Shown: positions 17,217-30,400, counted from the stretch's first letter. The stretch: DNA of 64,000 nt from Undibacterium sp. YM2 (GCF_009937975.1 NZ_AP018442.1:111364-175363); one strand, 5' to 3'. A program made the numbers and translations. The notes: generated from the letters alone by a model not told the origin.

Positions 17217-18308
17217 CTACTCTTCGTCAAAGCGAATCCCACGTACCCATAACCTATTATCAATACAAAAACTGTTGTACCCCTCAAGCTCTATTGTATA
17301 AAAACTATTGTAGCGCGGTTCGTCATCAATAAATTTTGTTTGAATCTCATCAACAACAACTCTATTATTATCATTTGTCTCAAATACATCACGTGGCTTG
17401 AGATCAACCGCTCTAACCCAAATATTCCCCTCCATCAAAAACTCTTGACCCTCGGCCACTCTTACAACTCTGTACTCATCATCGTTAATTTGGAAGGTAA
17501 GCTCACATTGAGGCGTTTCCTCATGACATATCAACTTACGTACTTTGCTATACCCAAGTTGCCCTGTCTTGTCGCAACGGGATAATATCTCATGCCCTGC
17601 TTCAGGAAGGAGCCACTCGATTGCCAAGGGGCCATGTTCTTTGACTTCGACCATTGTGTCTGTTTGAACACCACAAATTACACCACCAGTTATTATCCTC
17701 TCCATTTTTTCATTAGTGATCGCGTGGCTGTTGGTTGCAAGATAGGTAGCATCGGGGGCACACAATTTAATCCCACCTACAAAATAGCTATGCATTTCTT
17801 CAAGTTCCAGGCTATACACCCTTCTCAATAAACCAGTTTTTTTAATATCTACAAAGCTCCATTCTTCGCAACTGAAATGTTCAATTCCATTCTTTTCCGC
17901 CTCACTAAATGCAAACCTATCAAAGCCAAGAAGTGCGTCGCCCTTTTTAATATTAAACACGGGCGTCCAGCCTTTATTTTTAACCCAAAAAGGCAAGCTG
18001 GCAGTAACTTCTACCGGGTACACAGGGACTTGATTGTTTATCACATAATACAAAAGATAGGTTGGCACATCTTTTTCAGTAAAGATATTGAGAACTTTGC
18101 GAAATGCCATTTGTCCCGTTTTATCGCAACGCGCTAATATTTCATCACCAATTTTTATAGACCAAATCGATTGTCCATATAAAGATTTTTTTGTTACTAT
18201 TTCCACATCTTCTGATACCCACGGGCAAAGAATATTTTTTTTCTGATCTGCAATTTCTGGCACAGCCATCACTTGAGCATTACTGAAATTGTTTAATTCA
18301 TTTTTCAT
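17217..18308 (-). CDS. Tandem degenerate Hint-domain protein downstream of the giant gene
   Basis: A 363-residue protein composed of two Hint-like (intein/Hedgehog) modules. Both keep the block around IGDEILARCDKTGQMAF and EILSRCDKTGQLGYSKV and end in the motif xxFYTIELEGYNSF / RRVYSLELEEMHSYF that matches the end of HINT domains. The module starts, NILCPWVSEDVEIV and GGVICGVQTDTMVEV, keep the first Cys. However, the block-B TxxH motif is TASLP in the first and VAEGQ in the second, so the His is lost, and neither ends in His-Asn. Self-cleavage is therefore unlikely. It has similarity to the HINT of the giant protein encoded just upstream, and is separated from it by 111 bp including a 12-bp inverted repeat. 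No signal peptide is evident. The function is unknown; a duplicated, domesticated HINT is the inference. Confidence 0.7.
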   Translation of the reverse strand: MKNELNNFSNAQVMAVPEIADQKKNILCPWVSEDVEIVTKKSLYGQSIWSIKIGDEILARCDKTGQMAFRKVLNIFTEKDVPTYLLYYVINNQVPVYPVEVTASLPFWVKNKGWTPVFNIKKGDALLGFDRFAFSEAEKNGIEHFSCEEWSFVDIKKTGLLRRVYSLELEEMHSYFVGGIKLCAPDATYLATNSHAITNEKMERIITGGVICGVQTDTMVEVKEHGPLAIEWLLPEAGHEILSRCDKTGQLGYSKVRKLICHEETPQCELTFQINDDEYRVVRVAEGQEFLMEGNIWVRAVDLKPRDVFETNDNNRVVVDEIQTKFIDDEPRYNSFYTIELEGYNSFCIDNRLWVRGIRFDEE

Positions 18309-18370
18309 GATGTAATTGTTTTGTAAAAAGTCTAGCTGACTGATGAAAAATTTATGAAATTAATTATCGC

Positions 18371-18412
18371 AGACTATTCCACCATTAACAAAATTCAATA
18401 GTGGAATAGTCT
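18371..18412. repeat. 12-bp perfect inverted repeat after the giant gene
   Basis: AGACTATTCCAC at 18371-18382 pairs perfectly with GTGGAATAGTCT at 18401-18412, with an 18-nt loop. It lies just 8-48 nt beyond the stop codon of the giant gene and before the Hint gene. A U tract is absent on the minus strand, so it is not a classical intrinsic terminator; it could attenuate transcription or protect the 3' end. Confidence 0.65.
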
Positions 18413-18419
18413 TGAATCA

Positions 18420-21400
18420 TTAAATCCTATCCCTTAGATCTTTATCCATCTGCACCTGCAAAGCACTCCCCAACGAATTCCCCAAACTATCCAACAAAGC
18501 CGCCATAGCCAGATCACTGTCTGCCGCTGTCGTTGTGCTGCTGGTGTTATTTGTTCCTGCTGAATTACTTGTCGCACTTGCCGCCGGGATCACAATCGCA
18601 CTACTACCATTGCTTGACGTCGCCTGCATAGGCGTCGCTGACACTGTCGTGGCCTTGCTGCTATCTGTGCTTGCCGGTGTGGGCTGGCTCACCATGGTCG
18701 CATAGGGGTTGGCTGCCACTGATTTCATGGCCATGGTTTGCTGGCTCTGTGTCTGCTTCGCCGGCATAGCCGCTGCCTGGAAGCTGCGGTTATTGGCGAT
18801 GTAGACATTGCTGCTCCAGTTATTCACCACGACATTGCCATCGACCACACCACTACCACCACTGACTGTTGCCAGCGGTGCGAGTATGCTGGCGTTCAGG
18901 GCGACGTTGGTGAATGTCAGTTTCTTCGCCGTGCTGAAGTTGAACAGGGCATTGTAGTTCCTGAAGCCATCTGGCATACCACCTTGCATACCACTGTCAC
19001 CGGTGACGTTGATGATGAGTGTCTGCCCTGGTGTGAGGTTGACGAAGTTGGCATAAGTCACATTGAGCAAATCAGTTCCCTTGACGTTGAAGATCTGGGT
19101 GCCGCTGGTGCCATCTCCCTGGAAGGTAATGCCGTTGAACTGGATGCTGGTCTTGCCATTGGCGGTTTGGGCTGCCAGGTTGGTGGACAGATCCGTTAGC
19201 TGGGTTTTGTTGTCGGCAAAGCTGAATGGGGGTGCGGCTTTGACGACGGTATCACCTTGCTGGAGGTTGTTGACGGACTTGCTGCTGCCATAGGTGGCTT
19301 TGCCATGGGTGGAGCCACCATTGAAGGTGAGCTGGTTACCAACGATGAGTGACATGCCCTGGTAGTTCTTCTGGGTGGTGTCCATGCTGAAGGCGGAGAC
19401 GTTGAAGTTGTGTCCTACAGCCATGGTACCTGCAACCTCACCACCGGTGGCGGTGTAGTCATTGAAGATGAAGGCGTTGAACTGGCCTGCCAGGCCGAGA
19501 TCTGCACTGGTCATTGCCGGTGGCGCTACCGCAGTGACGGTGAGGCTGACGGTGGCGAGGTTGGAATCAACCTTGCCGTCGTTGACTTTGTAGCTGAAGC
19601 TGTCGCCGCCTACATAGCCTGCGGTGGCTTTGTAGGTGAAGCTGCCGTCGGTATTGAGGGTGACGGTGCCATGGGCAGCGGTGCTGATGAGTTTGCTGCT
19701 GAGGCTGTCGCCATCAATATCTGTACCGAGTGCCTTGATGAGGATGCTGGTGGCATTGTCGACGGAGATGCTTTGGTTGCTGACGAACGGGGCATCATTG
19801 ACGGCTTTGATGTTGAGGCTGACGGTGGCAACGTTGGAGTCTGCCTTACCGTCATTGACGACGTAGCTGAAGCTGTCGCTGCCGTTGTAGTTGGCCGTTG
19901 GGGCGTAGGTCCAGCTGCCATTGGCGTTTTTGGCGAGGCTGCCGTGGGCGGGCTGGGTGGTGATGCGCACTGCAAGTACATCTGCGCTGTCAGCATCGCT
20001 GGCGTTGCTGAGCAGGCTCAGGGCAATGCTGGTGTCTTCATCGAGGCTGGCGCTGCTATTGATGGCCACGGGGGCGTGGTTGACCTGCGCTGGCGGGGTG
20101 GTGCCAGGTGCATTGGTGGTTGCAGGTGTAAAGAAGTGGTAGGCATTGATCTGTACACCAGAGTTCCAGTTGTTGACGATGAGGTTGCCGTTGATGGAGC
20201 CGGTACCGCCATTGACACTGGCACGTGGGGCAAGGATGTTGCCGTAGATGCTGGTGTTGATGGTGAAGCTAGTGGCCGTGCTGAGGTTAAACAGAGTGTT
20301 GTAACCATCAAAGGCGTCTGTCACACCACCATCAAAGCCGGTGTCGCCGATGATGTTGACGATGATGCTTTGGCCTGGCTGGATGTTCTCCAGGTGGGTG
20401 TAACCAGCACTGGCGAAGTCAGCGCCACTGACATTGAAGACCTGCACTGCGGATGTGCCGTCACCGGTGAAGGTGAGGCCACCGTATTGCAGGACGACAG
20501 TGCCTGTGACTGGCTGGCTGGCCAGGTTGGTGCTGAGCGTGCTCAGTTGGGCCTGGACATCGGCAAAGGCAAATGGCGGGTTGCCCTGGATGACGTGGTC
20601 ATCTGCCTTTTGCCCATAGGCGTCCTGGTGGTTGCCATAGGTGGCGGTGCCATTGATACCACCGTTATGGTCAACCAGGTCATTGCCAACGATGAGGGAG
20701 AGGCCGTTGTAAGGCAAATTGAGGTCATTGACGCTGTAGTTGCTGACGTTGAAGTTGTGGCCTACGGCTACTGCCCCCTGGACGTCACTATTGGTGCCGC
20801 TGAAGTCATTGAAGGCGAAGACGTTGAATTTGCCGGCGATGCCCAGGTCAGCATTGATGCCAGACTGGGTAACAGCGGCAATGCTGATGCTGACGGTGGC
20901 GACATTGGAATCTACCGTGCCGTCATTGACGACATAGGCGAAGCTGTCGCTACCGTTGTAGTTGGCGGCAGGCGTGTAAGTCCAGGTGTTGTCAGCGTTC
21001 CTGACCACGCTGCCATGCGCTGGCTGAGTGGTGATGCTGACTGCCAGGACATCGCCGTCATCAACATCGCTAGCATTTGCCAGCAGGGTGATGGTTTTGC
21101 TGCCGCCACTGTCAATGCTGATGCTTTGGCCTGTGAGTACCGGGGCGTCGTTGACAGGGACGATGCTGATACTGACGGTAGCAATATTAGAATCAACCGC
21201 GCCATCATTGATGACATAGGCGAAGCTGTCGTTGCCGTTGTAGTTGGCAGCTGGGGTATAAGTCCAGGTGCCATCTGCATTTTTAACAATCGTGCCGTGA
21301 GCTGGTTGGCTGGTGATGCGAACTGTCAATGTATCGCCATCAACATCGCTGGCGGCTGTCAGCAGATTGAGCCTTGTGGCATTGTCTTCGAGCAGGCTGA

Positions 21401-24400
21401 CGCTTTGGTTGCTGAGGGTCGGTGCATCGTTGACTGCAGTAACATTCAAACTCACGGTGGCGATGTTGGAATCGACAGCTCCGTCATTGACGACGTAGCT
21501 GAATGCATCGCTGCCGTTGTAGTTGGCTGCTGGGGTGTAGGTCCAGGTGCCATCTGCGTTCTTCGTCAATGTGCCATGTGCTGGTTGCGTGGTGATGCGG
21601 ACTGTCAGTGCATCGCCATCGACATCTGTTGCAGTGCTCAACAGGTTCAGCACTGCTGTACTATCTTCTGCCAGGCTGATGTTGCGGTTGTTGACGACAG
21701 CTGCATGGTTGACATGGGCAACGTGCAGGCTGATGGTGGCTTCTTGTGAATCGAGCTGACCATCGTTGAGGATGAAGCGCAGGCTGTCGTCACCGTGGAA
21801 CAATGGGTTGGGCACGTAGGTGTAGCTGCCGTCCGCATTCGCAGTGAGGCTGCCGTGGGCTGGCTGGGCGCTGATGCGGACACTGAGGGTGTCGTGCTGT
21901 TCATCTGTACCATAGTCAGTCAGGCGGATGGTGATGCTGCCGTCTTCTTGCAGTTGCAGGCTGGCATTATTGGCCACAGGGGCGGTATTGGCAGGCTGGA
22001 CGTGGAAGTGGACGGTGACGCTGGCTGAATTGGCTGCGCCATCGTTGATGTGGTAGACGAGGCTGTCTTCTCCGCTATACGTACTGTCTGCAGTGTAGGT
22101 CCAGCTGCCGTCAGCATTGATGACGAGGTTGCCATGAGCTGGCTGGGTGTCAATGACTGCAACGATGTTGTCGTGGTCGACGTCGCTGGCTGCTGGTGCG
22201 AGCAATGGGTCAAAGTTGTAGGCTTTGCCTGCGGTGACGTTGGTATCGAGATTGCCACTGACCACGGTTGGTGCGTGGTTGACGTGCTTGATGGTCAAAT
22301 GAACGGTGGCGATGTTGCTGGTGTTGGCTGCTGCATCCGAGCCAGCGCCCTGCCCTACATCCACACCATTGACGGTGTAGCTGTATTGGAAGCTGTCTTC
22401 ACCATGGAACAAGGCTGTGGGGGTGTAGCTGATTGTGCCGTCGGCATTGACCACCAGGCTGCCATGGGCGGGCTGGGTGGTGATGTGCAGTTGGGGTACA
22501 GCAGCAGGTGTGCCGAACAGGTCGTTGCTCAGTGGGTTGATAACGACAGTCTGGTCTTCATTGCTGACGATGTTGTCATCAAAGGCGACAGGTTTGCTGA
22601 TGAGCTGGATGTCGCGCAGGCTGACGTGGCTGTTGCCAGCACCAAAACCGAGCAGGTCGAAAGACAGCAAGGCAGGTGTGGCGGCAATGGTGGCGCCATT
22701 GGCAATACCTTGTTGCAGGTCGATGTAGTAGGTGGCACTGCCATCGGAGTGCATGACTTTGCGCACGGTGCTGGCCAGGCGTTCTGTGCCATCGGTCTGG
22801 ATGTTGAGCAAGGCGTCGCTATGGCTGAGACCATTGGTGCCAACCAGAGCTGCGCCAGTGTTGGCGTTCAACAAGGCGACTTCGAAGGCGTCTTTGGGGC
22901 CAGACTCTTCACCGTCCACCAGGCCATTGCTTTGCAGGTCCTGACTGCTGATGGTGAAGGCCAGGTAACGGTCACCGGGTTGCAGCATGAAGGACTGCGA
23001 CAGGTGGGCGTTGGCACTGGTGCTTTCGCCTAATGTCACTGTGCCTTGTGGGGTAGTGACTACATTGCCTGCGGTTTGCCAGCCAGTGTTCAGGTTGTTG
23101 CTGAACATGGCAGTGGATTGCACAGGTTTGAACTGGGCAACAGTGCTCACAGGCGCAGGATTAGTCATGGTTTGCCAGACGACAGGCGTGCCATTGGCAT
23201 TACCGGCCGGGTTGGCAGCCAATTGCGCACGCAGTTTGGCAATGTCGCTGGCACTCGGCAAGCGGCGCATGCCGGGGGCAATGATGCCGTCCATGGCTTC
23301 AGTTTCGTCACTGGTGTCGCCCAGACCAAGTACATGACCCAGTTCATGAATCATGACGGTTAACAGGTCTAGCTTGCCTTCGGCCGGGCTGCCTGGTTTG
23401 GCTATGAATTCATTGGCGATACTGGTTGCGGTGAAATCGGTATTTGCAGACGGATTTGGATCGACGTACCAGCCCCAGCCTGCACCATCAACTGACATCG
23501 TAATGTGATTCACAGACGTTTCAGCGGCAATACGGGCTGACAAATTACCAATATTAAGTGATGCGGTGTCTATCAATGCTGGCGGTATGCCAGCATTGAT
23601 CCAATATTGTTTTGCAGCAGCAAATGCAACACCAAGATCATCTTTTCCAAGCGGGATTACATTCACCGTGGAGCCTTCAGTGGCGACGATTTGGGGATCG
23701 ACGTCATGAGTAAGCTCAGTTGGCGTCTCGGAACGAATTGTTACACCAGTTTTGGGGTTTTGGGAACCATAGACTGGGGCATTCGTCTGTTTACCTTTTT
23801 GGTCGAACTGATCAGGGAATTCAATGACTTTCCGATTTCCAAATGAATCATACAAAACTATTCTCTTTAGCTCCGGAATTAACTTTCCATTCATCAACTC
23901 TTGCAACAAGCTCTTGTGCGCTTCAACCGGATCGATAGGATTGCCATTCTTGTCTGTCGGCTTCCAAAATTTAGTACTTAAAATGATAGTTGCGGCTTGG
24001 TTTTCTGCTTTTTCTTTAATGCCACTTCTCACCCCATTTACACCTGCGGTTGTTGGAGCATAAATTTCTGTTGCTCCCCATGGTTTAACGATACTGTCGG
24101 GATTGCCCGCCTTCTTCGGTTTATTTTCATTCCAATTGACCCCAAGCTTATTCGGTGGCCAAATAGTAACTCCATCTGGATAATGACCTTCATTTGGTTT
24201 TCCTGGTTGCAACTTTATGTTTGGACGGTCTGACTGCGCCAAATCATCCAGTACCTCCTTTTCTAATTTAGCTGCATCAAGAGCTCTTTTAGTCTCCTCA
24301 GTCTTGGCATCATCATAAGCTTTTTGTGCCTTATCTATTTCTGCTTCAAGACTAGTCTTATCCCAAGACGGTGTAGATTTTAATTCCGGATGTTTTGCTT

Positions 24401-27400
24401 CTGGAAGATCATCGATTTTTGAACCAGCCCTGCCCTTGCCAGGATTGGCTACTATTTCTGCGTATGCCGCTGCTGCTTTCTCTCGGTTCGCTTCCTTTGC
24501 TATTATTTCCTCTGGTGTAAGTGACTTGGAACCTAATTCATTACTTGGGGCTGTTGCATTCCCATTCCCTTTTCCGTTCAATACATCATCAGTCGCTTTA
24601 TCTTTAGGAGACTCAGATTCCGTGGTTTTGCACATATTGTGAACCCATACCCCGGCATCGCCAACATAATAGGTATGGAAGCCCTCGACCGAGAAGTTAT
24701 AGACGCGTGTCTTGAAGGTCCCGCCGATGGCGAGTGCGGTGTCGCTACGTGGCACTGTGTCCAGCATTTTTACCTGGTTATCGCTTAAATCCAGCAACAT
24801 ATCAGCACCATTAATATTATTTTTTGCAGAAACAATATTAGCAAATTGTGTGTGATGCACTTTACTTGAACTTATTACGATCGCCTCAGCACCATCCATT
24901 AGCTCCAGTGGCAAACCTGAATGCAGGGTTTCTGCAGATACCCAGCCTTTTCCAGTTACCCAGAAAGGATGCTCTGCAGTTGCGACGACAAAATCCATGT
25001 GGCGGTTTTCTGTCCTGGCGAACTGCACCAGGTAAACTTCTTTTTCTTCGTGTGAGAATGTTGTCAGTACTCGCCTATAAGCACGTTCACCTTCAAATTC
25101 AGATTGCGACAAGACAAAGTCGCCGATGCGTAGTTGTTCAATCGGGACCAAACCTTTTTTTGCATGTACTAATGTACCCGGGACGAAGCAAGCTTTGTAT
25201 TCCCATTCCCCATGTTCATTGATATAACCGATGCTGTCGCAAGCTTCAGCAAAATCTTTCTCAGTAACTATCCTTGGTTCTTTGCCCGGCTCTTTGAGGT
25301 TACCTTCCGCATCTTTTTTCGGCTCTTCTACTATATAGCGTTTCTCGCTTTCCGCAGGGCCCTCCAGGTTACGCTTGGCAGATTCGCCGTAGACCCCGTG
25401 CGTCATTTCTTGCGTCACTTTATTGAGCTCTTTTTCACTCAATAAAAGCTTGCGCTCACTCAGTGCCTTGCTTAGTTTGCTACGCAAGCCACCTGTGTAC
25501 CCACCGGCCGCTTTATAGTTAACCATGGTTTCAATTGTCAGACCCTCAGCCTCTTTCTGTTTACCTGCCAGGATTTTGTCAGTGATGGCGACAGCGCCTG
25601 TAGCAAAAACTACTTTTGCTTTTGATCCTATAAACACTTCGGCCCAATGCAAACCTATGTTATATGCTGGTTCACCCGCGTCTATCATTGCTTCAGTTTC
25701 TGTAGCAGCTGCAAGCGTGGGTTGTTTTTGTCCGGTCAGGGACTCGTTGAGGAAGCTACCTACCCGCATACCTACCCCGAGTGCGGCTGGCGTCATCGCC
25801 ATAAAGCCTTCAACATTTTGATCAACCGCTTTTAAGAAACTTGCAAAATGTGACTGAGGTCTCGATTGATTTTGGGTATCGTAATCAATTCTGTCGAGAA
25901 CTTCTCTTGCATCATCTATTCTGGCATCGTATTTGTCCGTATCTTTTCCCTGTAGGGAGCTGAAATTCCTCAAAGTGACATTAGAGTACAAGGAAACATG
26001 TGCAACCATCCGTATCAGGAAGGTATTAACCGTACCATTATCAGTGTCTTTTTTAATTGGCTTACCAGGAGCTGGCTCCGGCTGAACCACTACAGGTTCT
26101 GCTGCTTTATCGGCTATATCTTTGACTTCGTCATATATACTTGGTGCCAATGGCCTTAAGTAAGGAACGTTCTGCAAGGTGAGCGAAGGAACTTTCGCGT
26201 CAGAATAAGCGCCTATGCCATAGATAAAGCCAAACATCTTGTCTTTCTTTTCCATGTCATAGCGTGCCGGTTTCACGGCTTCTATTTGCGCGTCGTCGAG
26301 TGACCTCAGGCGATCTATAGGCACTGAGAGCTTGCGACCGGCTACTTTTGCGTTGATTGCGGCCTGCACTAACTGGCTTGCGTTCCATACAAATACGGAG
26401 TTGTACATCAGGTCAGAACCAACATTATTTGTGTACTGGCCTGAGGTATCTTCAACGAATGCCGTTGCGTACAACATGCCGCTTTGGTCCAGCGAGAGCT
26501 GGTTGAAAGCGATGCCTGGGCTTGGCGTGGTCGCACCAAGATAGATTGGCTCTCCATTAACGCCAAAGGGATCTTCAATAACGCCTATCTTGCCACCTAT
26601 CTGCTTACCCAGACCGAAGTTGTGGTCAGCATCAAAGTGAACATCGTTGAAGATGAAATTGTAATCTGCTACCAGAGCGTATTGCTTGCCATCAAAATTA
26701 ATAATAACGGTGCCAGCGCTACGTTGTATTGATTGCTGATGTTTGCGTTCGAGCCAGAATGGATCTGACAATTTGGGTGTCAATGAAGAATCGACGATCT
26801 TGGCCTTGGAAAGCAACCTGCCGGTAGTTGGATTGGTCGCAAAAGTAACACCGGCTGCACCGCGATACATGTCCTTGGAATTGGAAAGCAGGAATTGCCC
26901 GCGTTTCTCGCCACTGGAAATAAACAAGGGTCCTTTACCCCAGAATTGATTCGGGTAATCTGATGAGCGGAGCACATCAATATTTTCAGATGAGACTTCG
27001 CTTTTTCCTGAAACGCCAAACAGATCAACCACGACAACATTCCCGGCTGGCATGGAAATATTATTGATCATGTTGATGGTTTCAACCGGGGCTGTCAGTG
27101 CGAGATAACGTTCACTGTTAATTGCCATGCCACGGAAGCCCATAGGTGCTTTGACGCCAGCCAGATTCAGGGTCTGCTGGTTTTTAAGGAACTGGTCACC
27201 GGATTCGTCGATGTTGATACGGATCAGGGCACCACCTTCTCTGCCGTAGTTGCTTCCTTCTGTCACGTAGAGCCAACGGTCGTTGACTAGCAGGCTTGTG
27301 ATCGGCGCTTTGCTGCCCTTGACAGTATAGGTTGCAACAATGTCCTGGGTCTCGGTATCCAATACATAGATCTTGTTGTTTCTACCGGCAATGAAAGCCA

Positions 27401-30400
27401 GGGTGGCATCAGCATTGAAGACGATTTGCTGGGTGTATGAACCACCAAGTTCCAGAGGATTACCCAGATTGTCTTTTTCCAGTTTTTTCAGCAGGACAGG
27501 TTGCGGATTGGCGCCAGGGTTGGAAGCCGACTCTGGTTGGAAAATATCAAGACCAGATGCGGTTGTAATCAGGATATCTTTGGATGCAATATTAGGTGCA
27601 GCACCAACCATGCGGCTGTAACTTGGCGCTTCAACGACAGGTGTATGCCTTAATTCATCAAGTGCATCTGAGCGACTGGGTTTGGCTGGCTTGTCTGTGT
27701 CGGCCTTGTCATTTGCTGCCGGATAGCGACGTATACCCCTGGCCAATTGTTCATTCATGACGTTTTCGTCACTGCCATCACCAGCAACGTGGGCAATCAC
27801 ACCCAGTTGCTGGACCAGGGTGGTGAGCAAGTCGATCTTGCCATCAGCAGCAGAACCTGGCACGGCCATGTACTTATTCAATACAGGGTCGCGCAGATAA
27901 TTTGTATCGGCAGAAGGGTCGGTATTGATATACCAGCCCCACTTGGCGCCGGTTGATGACAATTTGATTTTCTTGCCGTCTGTAGAGGCCAACTGATTTG
28001 CGGTGTACTCATACACTTCGAGGCTGATGTCAGCGAATCTTTCAGGGGTAACACCGGCATTTACCCAGATATCTTTGGCCGCCTGGAGTACGGCACTTGC
28101 ATCTGTTTGTGTGAGTGCAGGGCCACTAAAGCCCTCGCCTGTTGTTGGAGCAAAAATTACTCCGAGACCATACATGCCACCTGAAGCGCCTTTATCAGGA
28201 ACCACTTTGATCGGCTTGATAGGTGCGCGCTCAACATAGACATTGTGCTGGGACAAGGCTACGCCTTCTGGCAACTTGATCTCAATAGTGTCATTTGAAC
28301 CTGTAACGTCAAATGATTGCCATATCATGCCGTTGACAGGAGCAGTTCCTGGCCTGGTAGGTTCTGACAATTGGTCACCAACGGGCACCAGCCAAAGCCT
28401 GAGCTCAAAATTCTTGCCTGATTCTCCAGGTTGATTGAAATTAAGACCACTTACCTTTAATGATCTGGTATTTGGGTTGTAATCAATATTGGTAATTGCT
28501 GGTCTGGTAGGCTCCAGTTTTTTCGGTAATGGAATTGTGACCTTTGAATTGGGCAACCATGCTTCTGTCGGTATCTGCAACTGATAAGAGCCTTGCAGGC
28601 TGTACTTCATCACTGTTGGCTTCAATGCTGAAAACAGTGTGCTGACAGATACGGGCGCCATGGCCAAAGGTGTTATTGCGCAGAAACTCAATGCTGACCA
28701 GATTGCGTCAAAATTGATGAGCGCGACCGGGAATTTCTCGGCACCGGTCTGGTGATCAACCAAACGCTTCCCGGTGACGAGGAAGGTACCACCACCTGAG
28801 ACGCCCGTGAACGGTTCACTGGCTGTATGTGCCAGTCCGTCACTGCCAATGACGCCATCATCCATCAACCACCATGTTTTATGGGTTACGCCGTTTTCAT
28901 CATTGATGGTACCTTCTTGCCAGAACATGACTGGCGTTCCGACTGGCAAAGTAGTGGCCAAGCCAGTTTGCGGATCAATCGGGCCGTTGACTTTAATGGC
29001 CAGTTGCAAAGGCACGCTGGTGGTTGCGCCACCCAGGTCCAGTTTGACTGCACCCAGCGCATTGAGCAAGTCAGGCGCAGGCAATGGCATGTCTATATCG
29101 CTGATTTTTACAGTTTCTATAGACGCTACGGTGTTACGTGACAGGGAATGCGCACCTATCATCAATGTATTGCCGTTGCTGTCTTGTGTTACCGCGCCGT
29201 AATCAATAGTGGCAACGGTAGGACCAACATTTGCTTCTCTGACACGCAGCTCAAGCACACCCTGCAAGCCGCCATTGATCACCGTAACAGTGGCAATACC
29301 GCCTGCTTTGGCTGTGATCAACCCATCTGGCGAAATGTCTGCGACTGTTGGGTCACTGATAAAGTACTTTGTTCCAGAGGATGCAAACCTTATGTCAGTA
29401 CCTAAATAGCGGCCTGCCAATGTGTGCACGTCGATTTGGCGTTGCCCGACCCCGCTAGGTAAATCTATCGTGACGGGATAGACGTTGAGCTCATTGCCAT
29501 AACGGTCGTATTCTGGCGCTTTGGGGTTCTGGCTTACTGTAATGGCATTTTCAATTGACAATCCACCGGCAGATACTGACAGGATTACTGTACCGTCATT
29601 TTTTGCACGCAAAATGCCATTGGCATCGACGTCAATTACATTATTGTCCGAAGACTGGATATTGACCATGCCGCCAGTCAATACCACACCTGCCTCATCA
29701 GCGTAATCACCAGTAATTTCCAGCGTGAAAGCGCTACCTGCTTTCATGACGGGCAAGCGATTAACATTGATATTGCGCAGAGGTGAAGCACTTACGATCA
29801 GGTTGATACTGATGGGGGCACTGACTGCAAAGCCATCATCTGCCTGCATGGTAATCGTGGCAGGACCAAAGTAGCCGGGTGCGGGTGTAAAGACGACAGA
29901 TTGACCATCCGCACTCATTTTTGCTATGCCATTCGTCGCCGCCAACATGCGCCATGAGACTGCATCACCCTCTTGATCTTGTGCCAGATTTGCCAAGTTG
30001 ATTGTTTTGGGCAAACCAATGTGGGTAGTGACCACACTGGCTGTCTGCGTAGTGGCAACCGGCGTCTGGTTTGCTTTGACGCCGAACATGGTTTCGAGTA
30101 TCTGGCGATCTACTGCATTTACCTTGCCATCACCATCGATATCGGCGTTGACATTAGCGATTTGTGCAAAGAGCGCACTGTCAAGGCCATCAACGTTCCC
30201 ATCCCTGTTCAGATCCCCTGCCAGGCTGACGTGAACCCTGGCATTACCTGTACCTTTGAGTGTCAACAGTTTCATTCCGGCCTGGGTAATGCGCACCAAG
30301 GTAGTGGTATGACCATTGTTTTGTTTGCTACTGATGACGGTTGCATCGTTCATTACGAGTTGAACGTCGTTGCCTTCAGTTTCGACTGCGAGAATTACAC

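Noticed and set aside
20900..21700. Regular repeats about 290-300 bp apart that might suggest a CRISPR or satellite array
   Set aside because: The repeats are in-frame protein repeats (tandem-95 units); unit and spacer sizes do not fit CRISPR.
19410..21749. Long open frame on the plus strand opposite the tandem-95 repeats (about 780 codons)
   Set aside because: It is antisense to periodic coding sequence, low-complexity (Ala/Val/Asp-rich) and follows the repeat period; no ribosome site or family match. It is a composition artefact.
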